Shown here piece after piece: positions 57,078 through 64,000 of a stretch of DNA of 64,000 nucleotides; position 1 is the stretch's first letter, and each line of letters opens with the position of its first letter. The position numbers and the translations under genes were made by a program. The notes beneath the pieces were generated by a model that ran no database searches, was not told where the DNA came from, and saw only the letters and a list, made by a program, of their open reading frames with translations. Location: the NCBI GenBank assembly GCA_016000265.1, contig JAECRL010000001.1:496001-560000 (forward strand), read 5' to 3'. Origin of the DNA: Burkholderiales bacterium. GTDB taxonomy: Bacteria; Pseudomonadota; Gammaproteobacteria; Burkholderiales; Burkholderiaceae_C.

Positions 57078-59777
57078 ATGTCCCATCCGCTCGAACTGCT
57101 GATCGCCAAACTCAACGACACCACCCGCCGGGCGGCCGAGCAGGCCGTGGTGCTGTGCAAACAGCGCGGCCACCACGAGGTGGACATCGAGCACCTGATG
57201 CTGGCGCTGCTGGCGCAGGCTCAGCCCGGCAACGACCTGCGCACCTTGTGCCGCCACGCCGAGGTGTCGATCGAGGGCCTGCAACACGACCTGGAGTCGG
57301 AGCTGTCGCGCTTCGCCGCTGGCAGCAGTCGCCCACCCGTGTTCTCGGTGCACGTGCCCGTGCTGCTGGAGCAGGCGTGGTTGATCGCCTCGCTGGCTTC
57401 GCCTTCGGCGCGCATCCGCAGCAGCCACCTGCTGCTGGCCTGGTTGACCGAGCCCTCGCTGGCTCAGATGGCCGCGCGGAGCTCGCGCCGGCTGGCGCAG
57501 TTCAACCTGGCTGAGCTCAAGCATCGGTTGGCGGAGCTGACCGCGCAGTCGCCCGAGGCGCAGGCGACGGTCGACGTGGGGACGGGCGCTGCGGGGCAGG
57601 ACGCTGGCGACTTGGGTGCTGGGGGCGCGGCGGGGCCGGCTCGCACGCCCGCGCTGGATCAGTTCACCACGAACCTGACCGAGCGCGCCCGCGCCGGGCA
57701 GATCGACCCGGTGGTGGGGCGCGAGGCCGAGATTCGCCATGTCATCGACATCCTGCTGCGCCGCCGTCAGAACAACCCCATCCTCACCGGTGAGGCGGGC
57801 GTGGGCAAGACCGCCGTGGTCGAGGGGCTGGCCTTGCGCGTGGCCGGTGGCGATGTGCCCGCCGTGCTGCAGGGCGTGGCCATCCACGTGCTGGACATGG
57901 GCCTGCTGCAGGCGGGGGCCTCGGTCAAGGGCGAGTTCGAGAACCGCCTGAAAAACGTCATCGACGAGGTGCGCAAGAGCCCGCACCCCATCATCCTGTT
58001 CATCGACGAGGCCCACACCCTGATCGGTGCGGGCGGCCAGGCCGGCGGCAACGACGCGGCCAACCTGCTCAAGCCCGCGCTGGCCCGCGGCGAGCTTCGC
58101 ACCATCGCGGCCACCACCTGGGGCGAGTACAAGCAGCACATCGAGAAGGACCCGGCGCTGGCCCGTCGCTTCCAGGTCGTCAAAGTCGAGGAGCCGAGCG
58201 AGGCGGTGGCCGCCGCCATGCTTCGCGGCATGGCCCCGCTGATGGAGAAGCACTTCGGCGTGCGCTTGCTGGACGAGGCCATCACCGAGGCCGTGCGCCT
58301 GTCGGCGCGCTACATCAGCGACCGGCAGTTGCCGGACAAGGCCGTTGGCGTGCTGGACACGGCCTGCGCCCGCGTGGCCCTGGGCCAGAGCGCCACGCCG
58401 GCGCGCATCGAGGACACCCGCCGCCGCATCGATCGGCTGGACGCCGAGGTGGCGGCTTTGCAGCGCGAGGTGGCCGCGCGCCTGGAAGGCGGCGCCCAGC
58501 GTGGCGTGCGACTCGACGAGCTGGGCACGGCCCGCCTGGACCTGCAGCAACAGCTGGTCGCCGACGAGGCCCGTTGGGCCCAGGAGCAGCAGGCGGTGCA
58601 GGCCATCGTGGCCTTGCGGCAGCGAGCCGAGCAACAAGCCGGTGGCCTGCCCGAGGACGAGGCGGCCGAGCTGCAGCGCCTGCAGGCTGAACTGCGTGAG
58701 CTGCAGGGTGAGGCCCCGCTGGTGCCGGTGCAGGTCGATGGCCACGTGGTGGCCGACATCGTCAGCGGCTGGACGGGCATCCCCCTGGGCAAGATGGTCA
58801 AGGACGAGATCGAGACGGTGCGCCAGCTCGAAGCCACCTTGCAGGAGCGCGTCATCGGCCAGGACCACGCCCTGGCGGCCATCGCCCAGCGTGTGCGCAC
58901 GGCCCGCGCCGGCCTGGAGGACCCCAACAAGCCGCGCGGGGTGTTCCTGTTCGCCGGCCCCAGCGGCGTGGGCAAGACCGAAACCGCCCTGGCCCTGGCC
59001 GACATCCTCTACGGTGGCGAGCGCAACCTCATCACCATCAACATGAGCGAGTACCAGGAGGCCCACAGCGTCAGCGGCCTCAAGGGCTCGCCGCCGGGGT
59101 ACGTGGGCTACGGCCAGGGTGGCGTGCTCACCGAAGCCGTGCGCCGCAAGCCCTACAGCGTGGTGCTGCTCGATGAGGTCGAGAAGGCCCACCCGGACGT
59201 GCTGGAGATGTTCTTCCAGGTCTTCGACAAGGGACGCATGGACGACGCCGAAGGCCGCGAGATCGATTTCCGCCAGACGCTGATCATCCTGACGTCCAAC
59301 GCCGGCTCGCAGCAGATCATGCAGGCCTGTTTCCACCACGACGAGGCCGCTGGCGGCCAGGTCATGAAGTCGCCCGATCAGCTGCCCGCCGCCGATGAGC
59401 TCGCCGAAGGCCTGCGCCCGGTGCTCTACAAGGTGTTCAAGCCAGCCTTCATCGGGCGCACCAAGGTGGTCCCGTATTACCCGCTGCACGACGACGTGCT
59501 GGCCGAGGTGATCCGCCTCAAGCTCGGGCGCATCGCTGCACGCATCCGCGTCAACCACCAGGCCGAGCTCAGCTACGACGAGGACCTGATCGACACCGTG
59601 CTGGCGCGTTGCACCGAGGTGGACACCGGCGCGCGTGCGGTCGACCACATCCTCAACGGCAGCCTGCTGCCCCAGATCGCCGACAGCGTGCTGGGGCGCA
59701 TGGCCGAGGGGCGCGCCATCGAGCGCATCCGCGTGGGCGCCAACGCGCAGGGCGACTTCACCTTCGAGGTGGCCTGA
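57078..59777 (+). CDS. tssH: T6SS sheath-recycling AAA+ ATPase TssH (ClpV)
   Basis: An 899-residue ClpB/ClpV-type unfoldase. An N-terminal Clp_N domain (LNDTTRRAAEQAVVLCKQRG, HHEVDIEHLMLALL) binds the contracted TssC. AAA1 has Walker A GEAGVGKTAVVEG (near 238-250); a middle coiled coil follows; AAA2 has GPSGVGKTETALA (near 628-640) and VVLLDEVEKAHPDV. It disassembles contracted sheaths for reuse. The ATG at 57078 precedes the conserved MSHPLELLIAKLN; an upstream ATC/ATG-like start at 57039 adds unrelated residues. Confidence 0.96.
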   Translation: MSHPLELLIAKLNDTTRRAAEQAVVLCKQRGHHEVDIEHLMLALLAQAQPGNDLRTLCRHAEVSIEGLQHDLESELSRFAAGSSRPPVFSVHVPVLLEQAWLIASLASPSARIRSSHLLLAWLTEPSLAQMAARSSRRLAQFNLAELKHRLAELTAQSPEAQATVDVGTGAAGQDAGDLGAGGAAGPARTPALDQFTTNLTERARAGQIDPVVGREAEIRHVIDILLRRRQNNPILTGEAGVGKTAVVEGLALRVAGGDVPAVLQGVAIHVLDMGLLQAGASVKGEFENRLKNVIDEVRKSPHPIILFIDEAHTLIGAGGQAGGNDAANLLKPALARGELRTIAATTWGEYKQHIEKDPALARRFQVVKVEEPSEAVAAAMLRGMAPLMEKHFGVRLLDEAITEAVRLSARYISDRQLPDKAVGVLDTACARVALGQSATPARIEDTRRRIDRLDAEVAALQREVAARLEGGAQRGVRLDELGTARLDLQQQLVADEARWAQEQQAVQAIVALRQRAEQQAGGLPEDEAAELQRLQAELRELQGEAPLVPVQVDGHVVADIVSGWTGIPLGKMVKDEIETVRQLEATLQERVIGQDHALAAIAQRVRTARAGLEDPNKPRGVFLFAGPSGVGKTETALALADILYGGERNLITINMSEYQEAHSVSGLKGSPPGYVGYGQGGVLTEAVRRKPYSVVLLDEVEKAHPDVLEMFFQVFDKGRMDDAEGREIDFRQTLIILTSNAGSQQIMQACFHHDEAAGGQVMKSPDQLPAADELAEGLRPVLYKVFKPAFIGRTKVVPYYPLHDDVLAEVIRLKLGRIAARIRVNHQAELSYDEDLIDTVLARCTEVDTGARAVDHILNGSLLPQIADSVLGRMAEGRAIERIRVGANAQGDFTFEVA

Positions 59778-59813
59778 GCAAAGGGGGGCTGGGCTTCAGG
59801 GGGGCCGGCCTCG

Positions 59814-60071
59814 TCAGATCCCGTCGCCGAGGATGAGCAGGGCTTCGTCGCGCCAGTAGGTGGCCGCGGCGTAGAAGCCTTCCCAGACGCAGCCGTTGCA
59901 GCCTCGGCCACAGCAGGTGGTGGGCGCGGGTGGCGGGGGGCGCAGCTCGACGCCTTGCCCGCGGGCGCGGCTTTGCAGCAGGTCGAAGACGGCCTGGGCC
60001 GTGGAGAGCTCGAACAGCGGCCGACTCAGGAGGTCGGCCGCGGGGGAGGCTGGGTGGGCGGGATCTGACAT
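59814..60071 (-). CDS. Small oxidoreductase-like domain protein
   Basis: An 85-residue protein with a Pro-rich segment followed by PTTCCGRGCNGCVWEGFYAA (about 50-69). This cysteine-rich motif matches the oxidoreductase-like N-terminal domain also found in eukaryotic mitochondrial proteins. The four cysteines could bind a metal or Fe-S centre; no enzyme activity is established. It converges with tssH (36-base gap) and diverges from the next gene over only 41 bases. Confidence 0.8.
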   Translation of the reverse strand: MSDPAHPASPAADLLSRPLFELSTAQAVFDLLQSRARGQGVELRPPPPAPTTCCGRGCNGCVWEGFYAAATYWRDEALLILGDGI

Positions 60072-60112
60072 CGGACGTGATCTTACCCAGGGCCTCGTGG
60101 CATAGTCAGAGG

Positions 60113-60901
60113 GTGAGCCTGGACACCCCCACTTCTTCTCCTTCTCCTTCCCCTGCGATGGACCAGCCCATGCTGGCTGTCTACGGTCACGCCATCACCT
60201 GGAAGCACCTGATCCTCACGGCGGTGCTGCTGATCGTGATGATGTCGACCTTGGCTGCGGTCGGGGCCTGGTGGGCCTGGCACCACCTGGCGGCGCGCGT
60301 GGTGCTGCGCGAGCAGGAGGCCCAGGTTCGCCTGCCCGACGAGTTGGCGGTGCTGGCCACCGTCAGCCGCCGCGTCGAGGTGCGCGTTGACCAGACCTTG
60401 CCGGTGCGCGTGCCCATTCAGCAGGACCTGAGCATCCCGCTGGAGGCCCCGATCCCGGTGCAGGTCAGCATCGACACCATCGTGCCCATTCGCCTGGACG
60501 TGCCGATCAAGCACGTGCTTCACCTCGACCAGTCCATCGAGGTCGACAGCCAGGTGCGCACGCGCGTGCTGGGCATCCCCCTGACCCTGCCCATCCAGGG
60601 ACGGGTGCCGGTGAAGGCCGATGTGCCCATCGACCTCGTCATCCCGGTGCGACAGGACCTGCCGGTGGCCCTGACGACGACGGCGAACGTGCGCATCACC
60701 GAGCCGCTGCGCACGCGCATCGACACCGTGGTGGAGGCCCGGGTGCCGATCCGCGAGTCCTTCTCGCTGCCGGTGACCGAGCCGATCAGCGCGCGCCTGA
60801 CCTTCCCGCAGCAGCGGGTCACCGCCGGGCTCAACCTGATGGACCTGACGGTGCCTTTCGAGTCGGTCACGCTGGCCTTGCGCCGGCCGGCCGCGCCCTG
60901 A
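60113..60901 (+). CDS. Single-span membrane protein rich in VPI/VPV strand repeats (copy 1)
   Basis: A 262-residue protein that I do not recognise. After a Ser/Pro-rich start comes one transmembrane helix (LILTAVLLIVMMSTLAAVGAWWAW, about 34-57). The remaining 200 residues, probably periplasmic, are rows of short beta-like strands built on x-V-P-[IV] units: LPVRVPIQ, PIPVQVSI, LDVPIKHVLHL, GRVPVKADVPIDLVIPVRQ. No cysteines or catalytic motifs are seen. It is a paralogue of the next gene, five bases away. The GTG at 60113 is used; ATG at 60158 would remove 15 residues. Confidence 0.65.
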   Translation: MSLDTPTSSPSPSPAMDQPMLAVYGHAITWKHLILTAVLLIVMMSTLAAVGAWWAWHHLAARVVLREQEAQVRLPDELAVLATVSRRVEVRVDQTLPVRVPIQQDLSIPLEAPIPVQVSIDTIVPIRLDVPIKHVLHLDQSIEVDSQVRTRVLGIPLTLPIQGRVPVKADVPIDLVIPVRQDLPVALTTTANVRITEPLRTRIDTVVEARVPIRESFSLPVTEPISARLTFPQQRVTAGLNLMDLTVPFESVTLALRRPAAP

Positions 60902-60905
60902 GGTG

Positions 60906-61637
60906 ATGCGGGGCACCTTGCCACCCGCCGCGCGCCGGGGCTGGAACCGACCGGTTCGCCCCGTGGCGCTGGTCTGGGTGAGCGCCGGGGTGCTGCTGGC
61001 TTGGCTGGCCCTGATGCTGGGCGCGACCTGGTTCGTCTACACCGCGCTGGACGTGCGCATCGCCCTGCGCGATCAGCCCGTGAGCCTGCGCCTGCCTGAG
61101 GGCATGAAGGCGCTGGCCGACATCCAGGGGCCCATCCACACGCGGCTGGATTTGCGCCCGCGCATCAGCGTGCCGGTGCGGCAGACCCTGTCGGCCGAGG
61201 TGTCCGACAGCTTGCACGCCCGGGTGAAGTTGCAGGCCACGCTGCCCGTGCAGACCGTGGTCCACGTGGACCAGGTGGTGCCGGTGCGCACGCAGTTGCA
61301 GCTCAGCGTGCCGGTGTTCAGTTGGCTGCCGCGCTTCGAGGTGACGGTGCCCGTGGCGCTGGCGTTGCCCGTTCGCATGGACGTGCCGGTCAGCCTGAGC
61401 GTGCCCCTGCAGTTGGACGCGCTGGTCAGCGGGGTCTTTCGCGAGCCGGTGTCGGTGCCGCTGGATGCGGTTTTTGCGTTGCGCCCCGAGATCCACGCGC
61501 CGCTGCAGGCCCAGGTCCGGCGCCAGATGGCGTTCGAGCTGCTGGCGCCCATGCCACCGGTTCCCCTGGTCATCGAGCGGGCCAGCTTGCTGGCGCCGTT
61601 CATGTTCCCGTCGCGACGCTTGCCCGTGGCGCCCTGA
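60906..61637 (+). CDS. Single-span membrane protein rich in VPV strand repeats (copy 2)
   Basis: A 243-residue paralogue of the preceding protein. Basic N-terminus, one span (VALVWVSAGVLLAWLALMLGA, about 21-41) and then a strand-rich outer part: LDLRPRISVPVRQTL, ATLPVQTVVHVDQVVPVRTQ, VTVPVALALPVRMDVPVSLSV. Both copies share a segment after the helix (R-[IV]-x-L-R-[DE]-Q, then RLPxE) and similar strand periodicity. The start is ATG 60906 or GTG 60903. The two genes form an obvious bicistron. Function unknown; an envelope scaffold or lipid-binding role would be a guess. Confidence 0.65.
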   Translation: MRGTLPPAARRGWNRPVRPVALVWVSAGVLLAWLALMLGATWFVYTALDVRIALRDQPVSLRLPEGMKALADIQGPIHTRLDLRPRISVPVRQTLSAEVSDSLHARVKLQATLPVQTVVHVDQVVPVRTQLQLSVPVFSWLPRFEVTVPVALALPVRMDVPVSLSVPLQLDALVSGVFREPVSVPLDAVFALRPEIHAPLQAQVRRQMAFELLAPMPPVPLVIERASLLAPFMFPSRRLPVAP

Positions 61638-61844
61638 GTCGATGCACGGGGGCTGCTCGCCACCAGCGCCTGTGGCTTGATCCAGGTCGACCGATCGTGA
61701 CAAAGTGGCGCCATGGCGGGGTGGATGGGCCGATGGCCCCCCTCCTCACCGCGTTTACACCGGGTTCGTTTCGCACTTGACGCCCCCATAGTGATTTGAA
61801 CGTCCCGGTTTTCACACGCCGGGGGCTGGTTCAGGAGCAGTCGC

Positions 61845-63161
61845 TTGTCAGAGGCCGTGGTCGCGCAGTCGGGGTTGGGGGAGTCAGAGCCGGGGCTGGA
61901 TCGCGCCGCGTGCGTCGAGCAAACCCTCGCTCAGGGTTTCCCGCTGCTGTTTTTCCCGCGTTCGCTGGAGGCGGACTTTCAGCTGGACTGCCAGCCCCGG
62001 CGCTTGAGCCTGATCACCGAGGCCGGCGTCGCGTCCGTGTTGCTGTACGCCGGCATGTTGCTGGCCGACTGGCTGCTCACCCCCGACACGCTCTGGCTGG
62101 CCCTCTTCTTGCGGATGGCCGTGTTCGCGCCGGTCATCCTGGTGGGGCTGCTGCTGATCCGGTCGTGGCGCCGTCCTGCGGTCAGCGAGTGGCTGATCGC
62201 CTTCGCGGGCATGCTCGCCGTGGTGCTCACCAGCCTCATCTTGCTGTCGGCCCAGGGCAAGTGGGGCTACGCGCGACTGGTGGAGTTCAACATCATCGTG
62301 GTCTACACCTGCACCCTGGCGCGCTTCTGGCCTGCCTTGGCGCTGGGTGTTTTCGCCCTCGTCGTGCACACGGCGCTGGCCGTGACCCTGGTGGATTTCA
62401 CCGGCGTGCTGGGCATCAACGTGTCGCTGCTGGCCTTCGTGGTGCTGTGCTTCACGCTGTACGGCAACTACACCCTGGAGCGCGACGAGCGCATGGCCTA
62501 CCTGATGGCGCAGCGCGAGGCGGCGTTGCAGGACGCGCTGCAGGCGTCCCACGAGCAACTCGCCCGACTGGCCACGACCGATTCGCTGACCGAGGTGGCG
62601 AACCGCCGCTCGGCCGACACCTTCCTGGCCCAGTCCTGGGCGCACGCGCAGGCCCGCGGTTTGCCCATGGCCTTGGTGATGATCGACATCGACCACTTCA
62701 AGCGCTACAACGACCACTACGGTCACCCCGCGGGAGACCGGTGCCTGCAGGCGGTGGCGGCGGCGCTGTCGGCTTGTTCGCGCCGCGCCGGGGACCTGGT
62801 GGCGCGCATCGGGGGTGAGGAGTTCTTGCTCATCATGACCGACGTGGAGCCGCGCACGGCGCTGTCGGTGGCACAGCGCGTGCGCGATGCGGTGCAGGCC
62901 CTGGCGGTGCCGCACGCCGGCTCGACGTGCTCGGACGTGGTCACCGTGAGCGTGGGGGTGGCGACCCTCTTGCCGGGTGAGGCCGACCAGCGGGCCAAGC
63001 TGATGCGCGTGGCCGACGAGGCCCTGTATGCGGCCAAGGCCTCGGGGCGCAACCGGGTGTTTGCGGTGCACCCGGACGGGCAGGTGCAGGGCCTGGATGG
63101 TGACCTTGACCTTGACCTTGACCTGGATTGCCACCCCCCTCGCAACAGGGAGGGCGCATGA
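61845..63161 (+). CDS. Membrane diguanylate cyclase (MASE-like N-terminus plus GGDEF)
   Basis: A 438-residue protein with about six hydrophobic spans (55-235) and a cytoplasmic GGDEF domain (about 255-415). The catalytic motif is ARIGGEEFLLIM, with inhibitory site RAGD five residues before GGEEF, and DIDHFKRYNDHYGH upstream. It should make c-di-GMP under control of a membrane sensor. The start is TTG at 61845 with AGGAG seven bases upstream. The last 30 residues include a DLDLDLDL run coded by a hexamer repeat. It overlaps the next gene by 4 bases. Confidence 0.9.
   Translation: MSEAVVAQSGLGESEPGLDRAACVEQTLAQGFPLLFFPRSLEADFQLDCQPRRLSLITEAGVASVLLYAGMLLADWLLTPDTLWLALFLRMAVFAPVILVGLLLIRSWRRPAVSEWLIAFAGMLAVVLTSLILLSAQGKWGYARLVEFNIIVVYTCTLARFWPALALGVFALVVHTALAVTLVDFTGVLGINVSLLAFVVLCFTLYGNYTLERDERMAYLMAQREAALQDALQASHEQLARLATTDSLTEVANRRSADTFLAQSWAHAQARGLPMALVMIDIDHFKRYNDHYGHPAGDRCLQAVAAALSACSRRAGDLVARIGGEEFLLIMTDVEPRTALSVAQRVRDAVQALAVPHAGSTCSDVVTVSVGVATLLPGEADQRAKLMRVADEALYAAKASGRNRVFAVHPDGQVQGLDGDLDLDLDLDCHPPRNREGA
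63102..63125 (+). repeat. Hexanucleotide tandem repeat in the GGDEF gene tail
   Basis: Three GACCTT units (63102-63119) plus a fourth, GACCTG (63120-63125), encode Asp-Leu four times. Six-base units keep the frame, so copy-number change would only lengthen or shorten the acidic tail. Confidence 0.8.
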
Positions 63162-64000
63162 GCACGGCCTTGGGGATGTTGCTTCGGTTGCCCTGGCGCG
63201 ACCTGATGGCCTGGCGACCGCCGCGTTTGCGCTTCGAGGGCGATGAAGAGGCGCGCTTCATGGCGGCCAGCCAGCTGCCGCGGCTGCGGCATTTCATGTC
63301 CAGCGGCTTGGTGGCGCTGGTGGCTTTCAACCTCTTCTTGCTGTCGGACTGGATGATGGTGCCGGACCGGTTCGAGCAGGCCTTGCGCCTGCGCCTGCTG
63401 GTGTTCACGCCGGTGGCGCTGTTCTTCCTGGTGGTGTGCTGGCAGTGGCAGTCGCTGTTGCTGAGGTTGCCCGCGGTGTTCATCGAGGCAGTGGCGATGC
63501 TGGCGGGCGTGGCCGCGGCTTTGTGCCTGGTCTCGGTGCTGCTGGTGACCGACAGCCCTTACGCGGGCATGTACCGCTGCGGTCTGCTGCCCATCCTGGT
63601 CTACGGCACGCTGGTGCAGCGTTTCCGTTTCGCGTTTGCCTTGATGTTCTCCATCAGCATGCTGGTGCTGCACCTGGTGACGGTGTTTTTTTCGGTGGGG
63701 CGCCCTTCTCCGTATCCGGAGCTGGAGGTGCCCATGCTCCTGGTCCTGCTGGTGGTGATGTTCTACACCCTGATCATGAACTACCGCATGGAGCTGGAGG
63801 AGCGGCGGCGCTTTCAGCAAAAGGAGCGCGCCGCCGAGCTGCGCGAGCGGCTGCAGGCCTCCCAGGCGCGACTGAAGGCGCTGTCGCGTCAGGATGCACT
63901 CACGGGCGTGCCCAACCGGCGCCGGTTTGACGAGGTGGCGGCCACGCAGTGGCAGCGGCACCAGCAAACGGGGGAGCGGCTGGCCATGCTGCTCATCGAC
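63158..64000 (+). CDS. Second membrane diguanylate cyclase, 3' end cut by the window
   Basis: The ATG at 63158 overlaps the previous stop (ATGA) and the frame stays open to base 64000 (281 codons). About six hydrophobic spans occupy residues 45-210 (for example LVALVAFNLFLLSDW and MLLVLLVVMFYTLIMNY). A charged coiled linker (ELEERRRFQQKERAAELRERL) leads into the start of a GGDEF domain (LSRQDALTGVPNRRRFDEV), and the catalytic motif would lie beyond the edge. Topology and order match the preceding gene, so the two look like a duplicated pair translated together. Confidence 0.85.
   Translation, partial: MSTALGMLLRLPWRDLMAWRPPRLRFEGDEEARFMAASQLPRLRHFMSSGLVALVAFNLFLLSDWMMVPDRFEQALRLRLLVFTPVALFFLVVCWQWQSLLLRLPAVFIEAVAMLAGVAAALCLVSVLLVTDSPYAGMYRCGLLPILVYGTLVQRFRFAFALMFSISMLVLHLVTVFFSVGRPSPYPELEVPMLLVLLVVMFYTLIMNYRMELEERRRFQQKERAAELRERLQASQARLKALSRQDALTGVPNRRRFDEVAATQWQRHQQTGERLAMLLID

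Noticed and set aside
56241..59648. Minus-strand open frame of 1135 codons opposite tssG/tssH
   Set aside because: An antisense shadow of well-conserved T6SS genes with biased composition and no recognisable domain.

Overview
The window is about 64 kb of GC-rich (roughly two-thirds G+C), densely coding DNA. It reads as chromosome of a motile, piliated betaproteobacterium of the order Burkholderiales, in the Comamonadaceae / Sphaerotilaceae / Aquabacterium neighbourhood. This placement is inferred from gene content and order: rubredoxin next to pilGHIJ-chpA, hemL-thiD and ruvX-pyrR-pyrB-pyrC', trxB next to crp/ftsK/lolA/rarA, a DUF3683-type FAD/Fe-S dehydrogenase and a split type VI secretion (T6SS) locus. 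No rRNA, tRNA, CRISPR array, insertion sequence or prophage was seen, and nothing indicates recent acquisition.

Layout. (1) 1-6.4 kb, signalling: a minus-strand two-component pair (REC-histidine kinase plus NarL-type regulator) and a plus-strand chemotaxis block (short CheZ-like protein, CheY, CheA, CheW, periplasmic Cache protein). (2) 6.4-15.6 kb, metabolism: HIT protein, a 1344-residue FAD/Fe-S dehydrogenase, glycerophosphodiesterase, then thiD-hemL-mpl on the minus strand. (3) 15.6-27.1 kb: rubredoxin followed by the pilus chemosensory system pilG-pilH-pilI-pilJ-chpA and a diguanylate cyclase. (4) 27.1-36.8 kb: photolyase, yqgE-ruvX-pyrR-pyrB-pyrC'-plsC with overlapping junctions, a porin with a small solute-binding-like protein, and a fatty acid desaturase. 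(5) 36.9-46.8 kb, core genes: rpmG/rpmB, trxB, a Crp/Fnr regulator, ftsK-lolA, an RG-rich DEAD-box helicase and rarA. (6) 46.8-59.8 kb, T6SS: tssJ-tssK-tssL on the minus strand, divergent from TPR lipoprotein-tssB-tssC-hcp-tssE-tssF-tssG-tssH. (7) 59.8-64 kb: a small oxidoreductase-like protein, two tandem paralogous single-span membrane proteins of unknown function, and two coupled membrane diguanylate cyclases, the second cut by the window end.

How the genes work together. Two chemosensory arrays (che and pil/chp) and three GGDEF proteins lie near each other, suggesting integrated control of swimming, twitching and c-di-GMP. The T6SS locus encodes the sheath, tube, most of the baseplate, the ClpV recycling ATPase and part of the membrane complex. 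TssM, TssA, VgrG and PAAR are not in the window and must be elsewhere if the system works. The least explained items are the tandem VPV/VPI-rich membrane proteins at 60.1-61.6 kb, the hairpins around hcp and in the T6SS divergent region, the short CheZ-like protein, and dyads in front of the Crp/Fnr gene. No clearly new multi-gene system was found.
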